Shown: in pieces, positions 58,711-64,000 of the stretch
Position numbering within the stretch: the first letter of the stretch is position 1
How the letters are laid out: every line of letters starts with the position of its first letter
DNA from: Micromonospora mirobrigensis
GTDB lineage: Bacteria > Actinomycetota > Actinomycetes > Mycobacteriales > Micromonosporaceae
Direction: 5' to 3'
NCBI RefSeq assembly: GCF_900091555.1
Contig: NZ_FMCX01000006.1
Location: forward strand, 29,106 to 93,105
DNA length: 64,000 nt
Program-made: the position numbers and the translations under genes
The notes under the pieces: model-generated
What the model saw: only the letters and a program-made list of their open reading frames with translations
The model's database searches: none
What the model was told of the DNA's origin: nothing

Positions 58711-59913
58711 ATGCGCCGGGCACCCGCCCTCTCCTTCCTCCTCGTCACCGTCTTCCTGGACATGCTCGGGCTCGGCCTGATCGTGCCGATCCTGCCGGCC
58801 CTGCTGACGGCCGTCACCGCGGACGCCAGCTCCGCCGTCCTCTGGTCCGGCCTGATGGGCTCGACCTTCGGCCTGCTCCAGTTCGTCGTCTCACCGCTGC
58901 TCGGCCGGCTCTCCGACCGGTACGGCCGGCGGCCCGTCCTGCTCGCCTCGCTGACCTGCCTGGGTGTCGACTGGCTGGCCCACGCCACGGCCCCCGGACC
59001 CTGGCCGCTGCTGGCGTTCCACGCCCTCGCGGGGGCGTGCGCGGGGACGTACACGGTGGTCAACGCCTACATCGCGGACATCGCGGAGCCCGACCGGCGG
59101 GCCGGCGCGTACGGGTCGATCGGGGCCGCCTTCGGGCTGGGCTTCGTCGCCGGACCCACCATCGGCGGGCTGCTCGGCGCGGTCGACGTACGCCTGCCGT
59201 TCTTCGCCGCGGCGACGCTCTCCCTCGCCAACGTCGCCTACGGCTGGTTCGTGCTGCCCGAGTCCCGCCCCGGCGACCGGACCACCCGGCTGACCCTGCG
59301 GACGGCGAACCCGATCGGCGCCATCGCTGCCGTCCTGCGCCGGCCGGTGCTCGGGCGGCTCGCGTACGCCCACCTCTGCGCCGACGTGGCCCGGATGATC
59401 CACCAGTCGACATGGGCGTTCTTCCTCACGTACCGGTTCGCCTGGGACACCACCCGGGTCGGCCTGGTGCTGGCGGCCGGCGCGCTCGCCGGCGTGGTCT
59501 TCCAGGCCCGGGCGGTCGGGCCGGTCGTGCGGCTGCTCGGCGAGAAGCGGACCGCCGTGACGGGGAGTCTGGTCGGCGCGGCGTCGCTGCTGGGTACGGC
59601 CTTCGTCACCGAGCCGTGGCTGCTCTACGTCCTGGTGGCGGTCGGCGTGCTCGGCTCGGTCGCCGGGGCGGCAGCGCAGTCGTGGGTCTCACGCAGCGTC
59701 CGACCCGACGAGCAGGGCGCCGTGCAGGGAGCGCTGACCGGGATCGGCGCGCTGGCGGAGACCGTGGTGCCGGTCACGGCGGGCGCGGCGTTCGGGTGGT
59801 TGCTGGCGTACGCGCCACCGGGGCTGATCTTCGTGGCGGCGGCGGGGTGCGCGGCGCTGTCGGCGTTGCTGCTGGCCCGGACGCCCGACGCCCGGCCGGT
59901 GCCGCTGCGCTGA
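58711..59913 (+). CDS. Tetracycline-resistance-type MFS transporter
   Basis: Product of 400 residues from the ATG at 58711 (AGGAG five bases upstream). The DHA1 TetA-like pattern is evident: LLVTVFLDMLGLGLIVPILPALL (helix 1), SPLLGRLSDRYGRRPVLLASL (motif A), GACAGTYTVVNAYIADIAEPDRRAGAYGSIGAAFGLGFVAGPTIGG (motif C). An in-frame ATG at 58666 would place a hairpin inside the coding region and is less likely. The substrate is not known; these proteins export tetracyclines or other drugs. Confidence 0.9.
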   Translation: MRRAPALSFLLVTVFLDMLGLGLIVPILPALLTAVTADASSAVLWSGLMGSTFGLLQFVVSPLLGRLSDRYGRRPVLLASLTCLGVDWLAHATAPGPWPLLAFHALAGACAGTYTVVNAYIADIAEPDRRAGAYGSIGAAFGLGFVAGPTIGGLLGAVDVRLPFFAAATLSLANVAYGWFVLPESRPGDRTTRLTLRTANPIGAIAAVLRRPVLGRLAYAHLCADVARMIHQSTWAFFLTYRFAWDTTRVGLVLAAGALAGVVFQARAVGPVVRLLGEKRTAVTGSLVGAASLLGTAFVTEPWLLYVLVAVGVLGSVAGAAAQSWVSRSVRPDEQGAVQGALTGIGALAETVVPVTAGAAFGWLLAYAPPGLIFVAAAGCAALSALLLARTPDARPVPLR

Positions 59914-60067
59914 GCGGCTGGACCCGTTGTTCTCGGGCCTGCATTTGGAGTGACCGGATGGACGCGTCCGCCGAGTCGAGGGCCGGTTTGGTCCGCCCTG
60001 CTCCCGGGAGCGACGAGCCAGACGTTTGTAAGGTTCCCGCAAAGAGTTCGAAGCTTTAGGTGGGTTC

Positions 60068-60096
60068 TTGACGATTGCTCCCGTGGTCCTTATTTT
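60068..60096 (+). promoter_or_regulatory. Predicted promoter for the small-protein gene
   Basis: TTGACG (60068-60073), 17 bases, TATTTT (60091-60096). It is one of the best -35/-10 matches in the window and is in an AT-richer stretch. The expected transcript starts near 60103. Confidence 0.55.
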
Positions 60097-60113
60097 GGGA
60101 TTGTTTGGAGTGC

Positions 60114-60167
60114 ATGATCCGCCAGTGGCGCGAGCCTCTGATCAAAGGGCACTCCCAAATTGACTAG
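60114..60167 (+). CDS. 17-codon upstream ORF
   Basis: ATG at 60114 with GGAG three bases upstream; reads MIRQWREPLIKGHSQID and stops at TAG 60165-60167, overlapping the TTG start of the next frame by eight bases. It may couple translation to the small membrane protein. Could be fortuitous. Confidence 0.3.
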   Translation: MIRQWREPLIKGHSQID

Positions 60168-60333
60168 TGAACTCCTCGTCGGCGGTACCGTGGCCGCCGG
60201 CGGCTATCTGCTCCTGATCTCGATCGTGGCCCTCGTCGCGGCCGCTCATCCGGACGAAAAGCGCCGCCATGACGCCGCGAAGGTGCTCGACAAGCTCATG
60301 AAGTTCGGCCGGGGCAGGTCGAGGCTTCTCTGA
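60160..60333 (+). CDS. Small single-span membrane protein
   Basis: A 57-residue frame from a TTG at 60160: (M)TSELLVGGTVAAGGYLLLISIV then ALVAAAHPDEKRRHDAAKVLDKLMKFGRGRSRLL. One hydrophobic span is followed by a basic amphipathic helix, a clear protein-like pattern that fits the genome's codon use. TTG is the only available start because a stop codon lies just upstream in frame. AAAGGG is ten bases upstream. The promoter at 60068 supports it. Function unknown. Confidence 0.5.
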   Translation: MTSELLVGGTVAAGGYLLLISIVALVAAAHPDEKRRHDAAKVLDKLMKFGRGRSRLL

Positions 60334-60485
60334 GCCCGTGCCGTTGCAGCGACTGGGAGCGCCACCGGCGAGCTGAATGAACCTGGCATGTCGGCCACGA
60401 ACCGGGAGTGAGACGTCGCGCCGGACACCTCGGACTCGGACCAGCTGGTCGGCGTGACCGGGAGCGGCCATCCCCGGAAACGAAT

Positions 60486-60511
60486 CAAGGCCCCTCCGTG
60501 GAGGGGCCTTG
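60486..60511 (-). terminator. Terminator below tRNA-Pro
   Basis: CAAGGCCCCTCC pairs with GGAGGGGCCTTG, loop GT. It lies about 20 bases downstream of the tRNA-Pro gene on the minus strand. Confidence 0.75.
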
Positions 60512-60529
60512 ACCTTCACTTACCTCTGG

Positions 60530-60603
<74 letters not shown>

Positions 60604-60673
60604 AGGCGTGCCGACAAATAGTAGCCCACCCGCTCCGAAGGTCAAACTCGGTACCCCCCGGTGCCGGTGCGCC

Positions 60674-61567
60674 TCAGCGGGGGATCAGCGTGAGCACGCT
60701 CGCCTCCGGCGGGCAGGCGAACCGGATCGGCGCGGTCGGGTGGGTGCCGAGGCCGGCGGAGACGTGCAGCCAGGAGTCGGAGCCGGGCCAGCGGTGCAGC
60801 CCGCGGGCCATCGACCGGGGCAGGCCGCAGTTGGTGACCAGGGCGCCGTACCCGGGCACGCAGACCTGGCCGCCGTGGGTGTGCCCGGCCAGGAGCAGGC
60901 CGAAGCCGTCGCCGGCCATCCGGTCGAGCACGGCCGGCTCGGGGGAGTGGGTCAGCGCGATGGTGACGTCGGCGGCGGGGGAGGCCGGGCCGGCCACTGC
61001 GGCGTAGTCGTCCCGTTCGATGTGCGGGTCGTCGACGCCGAGCAGCTCGACCGCCCGGCCGCCGGCCTTGACGGTGGTGCGGGCGTTGTTCAGGTCGATC
61101 CAGCCGGCGCCGGTGAAGATCCCCCGCAGCTCCTCGTGGGGCAGCTCGACGCCCTCGGTGTACTCCCGGTCCGGCAGGAAGTAGGTGAACGGGTTCTTCC
61201 AGACCGGCCCGGTGTAGTCGTTGGAGCCGAAGACGAAGGCGCCAGGGAAGTCGAGCAGCGGCTGGAGGGCGCGCAACACGCCGGGCACCGCGGCGGGGTG
61301 CGCCATGTTGTCCCCGGTGACCACCACCAGGTCCGGGTCGAGGGCGGCGAGCGAGGCCACCCAGTCCTGCTTGCGCCGCTGGTCGGGCATCATGTGCAGG
61401 TCGGACAGGTGCAGGATGCGCAGCGGTTCCGCGTCCGCCGTGAGCACCGGCACGTCGTACCGGCGCAGGGTGAACCTGTTGCGTTCCACGAGCGAGGCGT
61501 AGGCGAGGGTGGCCGCACCGGTGACGGCGGTGGCGGTCGCGAGCCGGAATAGTGTGCGCTTTCGCAT
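60674..61567 (-). CDS. Membrane-anchored metallophosphoesterase
   Basis: Product of 297 residues from the ATG at 61567. An N-terminal anchor or signal (FRLATATAVTGAATLAYASLVE) is followed by a calcineurin-like phosphoesterase: LHLSDLHMMP, VVVTGDNMA, VFGSNDYTG (GNHD variant), LTHSPEP and LLAGHTHGGQVCVP. This is the YkuE/YaeI-type group that acts on phosphate esters of lipids or nucleotides at the membrane. An upstream continuation of the frame is spurious. Confidence 0.9.
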   Translation of the reverse strand: MRKRTLFRLATATAVTGAATLAYASLVERNRFTLRRYDVPVLTADAEPLRILHLSDLHMMPDQRRKQDWVASLAALDPDLVVVTGDNMAHPAAVPGVLRALQPLLDFPGAFVFGSNDYTGPVWKNPFTYFLPDREYTEGVELPHEELRGIFTGAGWIDLNNARTTVKAGGRAVELLGVDDPHIERDDYAAVAGPASPAADVTIALTHSPEPAVLDRMAGDGFGLLLAGHTHGGQVCVPGYGALVTNCGLPRSMARGLHRWPGSDSWLHVSAGLGTHPTAPIRFACPPEASVLTLIPR

Positions 61568-61592
61568 GGCGTTCAGGGTAGTTTGACCGACC

Positions 61593-62048
61593 ATGAGCAC
61601 GCTGAAGGACCGTCTCACCACCGACCTGCGCGCAGCCCTCAAGGCGCGCGACGAGCTGACCACCTCCACCCTGCGGATGGCCCTGGCCGCCGTGGGCACC
61701 GCCGAGGTCGCCGGCAAGGCCAAGCGCGAGCTCACCGACGACGAGGTGCTCGCGGTGCTGACCAAGGAGGCGAAGAAGCGGCGGGAGGCCGCCACCGCCT
61801 TCGCCGACGCCGGCCGGAGCGAGCAGGCGAGCAAGGAGACCGCCGAGGGTGAGGTGCTGGAGCGCTACCTGCCCAGGCAGCTCGCCGAGGACGAGCTGGC
61901 CGAGCTGGTCGCGGGAGCGCTCGCCGCGGGCGGCTTCACCGGCAAGGCGCAGATGGGCCCGGCTATGAAGGCGGCCCAGGCCGCGGTGGCCGGCCGGGCC
62001 GAGGGTGGTCGGGTCGCCGCCGAGGTACGCCGGCAGCTCGGCCTGTAA
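61593..62048 (+). CDS. GatB/YqeY-domain protein
   Basis: Product of 151 residues, all-helical. Typical blocks are LKDRLTTDLRAALKARDELTTSTLRMALAAV, LTDDEVLAVLTKEAKKRREAATAFADAGR and YLPRQLAEDELAELVAGALAA ... MGPAMKAAQAAVAGRAEGGRVAAEVRRQL. YqeY is related to the tail of GatB, the tRNA-dependent amidotransferase subunit, but the free protein's role is not established. Divergent from the phosphoesterase gene. Confidence 0.92.
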   Translation: MSTLKDRLTTDLRAALKARDELTTSTLRMALAAVGTAEVAGKAKRELTDDEVLAVLTKEAKKRREAATAFADAGRSEQASKETAEGEVLERYLPRQLAEDELAELVAGALAAGGFTGKAQMGPAMKAAQAAVAGRAEGGRVAAEVRRQLGL

Positions 62049-62065
62049 CTTCCCGCGTACGCGAA

Positions 62066-62098
62066 ACGGGCGGGCCCCCTCGCGGGGTGCCCGCCCGT
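62066..62098. terminator. Bidirectional terminator between convergent genes
   Basis: ACGGGCGGGC and GCCCGCCCGT form a 10-bp perfect stem with further CCCC/GGGG pairing inside, 17 bases after the YqeY stop and 19 before the PBP stop. Confidence 0.8.
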
Positions 62099-62116
62099 CC
62101 GTCGGCGGTGGACCGG

Positions 62117-64000
62117 TCAGCCGCGTGGCTTGCCCGGCTTGGTGGGCGGCCCCGGTGGCGGCGGGATCACCGTGGTGCCCGGCAGCGGCGGCGTGGGCGT
62201 CGGCGTGCCGGCGCTGACCAGGATGGTGATCACCCCGCCCTTGGTGGACTTGCCGTCCGGACTGGTGCCGGCGGCGGTGTTCTTGCCGCAGCTGGAGGGC
62301 ACCGGGACCCCGGCGACCACCGGCTGGAAGCCGGCGTCGCGGAGCTTGGACTTGGCGACGTCGATCGGCAGGCAGGTCACCCCGGGAACGGACTTCAGGT
62401 CACCGACCACGACCTTGCCGCTCGGCGGTGTCCAGTCCAGACGAGGCTTGCCCTTCATGGCGTCCCGCAGGGTCTCCATGACCGGAGGGTTGATGCCGTC
62501 CGGCTCCTTGTGACCCATCTTGACGTTGGTCTGCGGCCAGTCCGGGTCGGCCATGATGCCGGCCACCGCGTACTGCCGGGTCATTGCGACCAGGGCCGAC
62601 GTCTTGTCCGAGTCGGTGGTGCCGGACTTGCCGGCAACCGGGGCGTTGACGATGCCCCTGGTCTCGCGGGCGGTGCCGTTGCCGCCGCACTTCGAGGTGG
62701 AGGAGTGGTCGCCCACCGGGCAGCGCGCCGCGTCGATGGCGGCCCGGGCCACCTCGGTGCTGATGCGCTGCTCGCAGCTCGGGTTGGCGATGTCGAGCTT
62801 CTTGCCGTCCGGGCCCTTGATCTCCTGCACCGGGATCGGGTTGCAGTACTTGCCGTCCGCGGCGAGTGTGGCGTACGCGTTGGCCAGCTCCAGCGGGGTG
62901 GTCTGGGAGACGCCCAGGGTGAAGGCGCCCCACTGGTTGGCGCCGCCCTCCTTGGTGGCCCGGCGGGCGTCGTCGCTGTCCCGGAAGGTGATGCCGAGCT
63001 TCTGCGCCACCTTGATCACGTTCTCGGCGCCGACCTCCTGCTCCAGGGCGACGAAGAAGGTGTTCACCGACTTGCCGAAGGCGCTCCACATGGTCTGCAC
63101 GCCGGCCATGCTCTTCACCGAGTTCTTCGGGCAGTAGAAGTGCGTGCCCTTGCAGGCGGCCGGGCTGCCCTTCTGGATGATGTAGTTCGACTGGAACTGG
63201 TCCGGGGCGTTGAAGGTCCGGCCGAGGGGAACGCCCTTCTCCAGGGCGGCGACCATGGTGAACATCTTGAACGTCGAGCCAGCCTGGTAGCCCTTGATGT
63301 CGCCGCCGCCGGTGAGCAGCGGGACCACCGTGTTCGGGTAGTTGCCCCGGATCTTCAGCTTGGCCTTCGCCGGGTTGCTGGAGAGCTTGTTCTGCGGGCG
63401 CGCCGGGTTGTCGAGCTTGAAGTTCCGGTTCACCGACAGCGCCCGGACCCGGCCGGTGCCCGGCTCGACCACGGCGAGCATCCGGGCCTTCTTGCTGTTC
63501 ACGCCCAGGTTCCGCCGGACCGCGGCGTCGGCGCCGTCCTGCGCCTGCGGGTCGAGGGTGGTGACGATGGTGTAGCCGCCGCTCTTGAGCCGCCGCTCCC
63601 GGTCGTAGGTGGTGGAGCCGAAGGTCTCCTGCGCCATCCACCAGCGGTAGAAGTAGTCGCAGAAGAAGCCCCAGCCCTTCTTGTTGGTGGAGACACAGCC
63701 GTTGGGGGTGCGCTTGTCCTTCACCACCATCTTGGTGGCGAGGGCCTTGTCCGCCTCGGCCTGGGTGATCGCCTTGGTGATCACCATGTTCTTGATGACG
63801 TAGTTGCGCCGGTCGAGGGCGAGCGGGTAGCCGGCCTTCGTGGTCGGGTCGTTGGTGGTCGGCGCCTTGACCATGCCGGCCAGCATCGCCGCTTCCTCGA
63901 TCTTCAGCTTGCTGGGCGGCTTGCCGAAGTAGACCTGGCTGGCGGCGTAGATGCCGTACGCGCCGTTGCCGAACGAGGCGATGTTCAGGTAGCGCTCCAG
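62117..64000 (-). CDS. Class A penicillin-binding protein with PASTA domain (3' part)
   Basis: At least 627 residues; the 5' end lies beyond the window. The visible N-terminal part is the end of the glycosyltransferase domain (LERYLNIASFGNGAYGIYAASQVYFGK). The transpeptidase has GSTFKMF (SxxK nucleophile), KSVNTFF (SxN) and AGKSGTTD (KSG/KTG). Near the C-terminus, GDLKSVPGVTCLPIDVAKSKLRDAGFQPVV is one PASTA unit, followed by a Pro/Thr tail. It polymerises and cross-links peptidoglycan outside the membrane. Confidence 0.93.
   Translation of the reverse strand: MERYLNIASFGNGAYGIYAASQVYFGKPPSKLKIEEAAMLAGMVKAPTTNDPTTKAGYPLALDRRNYVIKNMVITKAITQAEADKALATKMVVKDKRTPNGCVSTNKKGWGFFCDYFYRWWMAQETFGSTTYDRERRLKSGGYTIVTTLDPQAQDGADAAVRRNLGVNSKKARMLAVVEPGTGRVRALSVNRNFKLDNPARPQNKLSSNPAKAKLKIRGNYPNTVVPLLTGGGDIKGYQAGSTFKMFTMVAALEKGVPLGRTFNAPDQFQSNYIIQKGSPAACKGTHFYCPKNSVKSMAGVQTMWSAFGKSVNTFFVALEQEVGAENVIKVAQKLGITFRDSDDARRATKEGGANQWGAFTLGVSQTTPLELANAYATLAADGKYCNPIPVQEIKGPDGKKLDIANPSCEQRISTEVARAAIDAARCPVGDHSSTSKCGGNGTARETRGIVNAPVAGKSGTTDSDKTSALVAMTRQYAVAGIMADPDWPQTNVKMGHKEPDGINPPVMETLRDAMKGKPRLDWTPPSGKVVVGDLKSVPGVTCLPIDVAKSKLRDAGFQPVVAGVPVPSSCGKNTAAGTSPDGKSTKGGVITILVSAGTPTPTPPLPGTTVIPPPPGPPTKPGKPRG

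Overview
The window is chromosomal DNA of a high-GC actinomycete, most likely a Micromonosporaceae member (Micromonospora-like). The evidence is the very GC-rich third-codon positions, frequent GTG starts, actinobacterial-type -10 boxes such as TAGGGT, an ffs-dnaX-ybaB-recR block, a leuA/ask/asd neighbourhood, and interspersed palindromes built on GTTAAC and GGGGCCCC. The genus is an inference from gene content; no database comparison was made.

Layout. 1-10.2 kb: a partial lipoprotein, the tadA pair, deoD, tRNA-Ser(CGA), two regulator/target pairs (TetR with a metallo-beta-lactamase-fold enzyme, ArsR with an MFS exporter), and a secreted three-domain GH26 mannanase with a possible operator between its promoter boxes. 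10.49-27.31 kb: an integrated element, read as an actinomycete integrative and conjugative element (AICE). It lies between a 55-bp remnant of the 3' part of tRNA-Ser(GGA) and the intact tRNA gene. It carries a tyrosine integrase and an Xis-like protein, a Prim-Pol and a helicase-like ATPase, an iteron array framed by a 25-bp inverted repeat, an FtsK/TraB-type DNA translocase followed by a possible clt, a Spd-like membrane protein, a Nudix protein, and a string of small zinc-binding proteins joined by ATGA/GTGA overlaps. Near its left end is cargo of visibly lower GC: a ParB/Srx-fold protein with a helical C-terminal domain, coupled to an orphan D12-class adenine methyltransferase. This is the best candidate here for an undescribed system.

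27.4-64 kb: SRP RNA, dnaX, ybaB, recR, a five-gene oligopeptide ABC transporter operon, an HNH lipoprotein, a DHA2 exporter, a DUF1737 gene bracketed by inverted GGGGCCCC repeats, leuA behind a leader peptide with three consecutive Leu codons, aspartate kinase (with an internal beta-subunit start) and asd, a GAF/GGDEF diguanylate cyclase, a truncated phosphoesterase, a secreted 5'-nucleotidase, several MFS transporters, a CaCA exchanger, tRNA-Pro(CGG), a membrane phosphoesterase, a YqeY protein, and the 3' part of a PASTA-bearing class A penicillin-binding protein cut by the window edge.

How the parts fit. The element has the parts needed for excision (Int/Xis), replication (Prim-Pol, helicase, iterons), double-stranded DNA transfer (TraB-like, Spd-like), immunity or control (Nudix, HTH proteins, operator-like repeats) and a possible modification-based cargo. 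The flanks are ordinary core and accessory chromosome.
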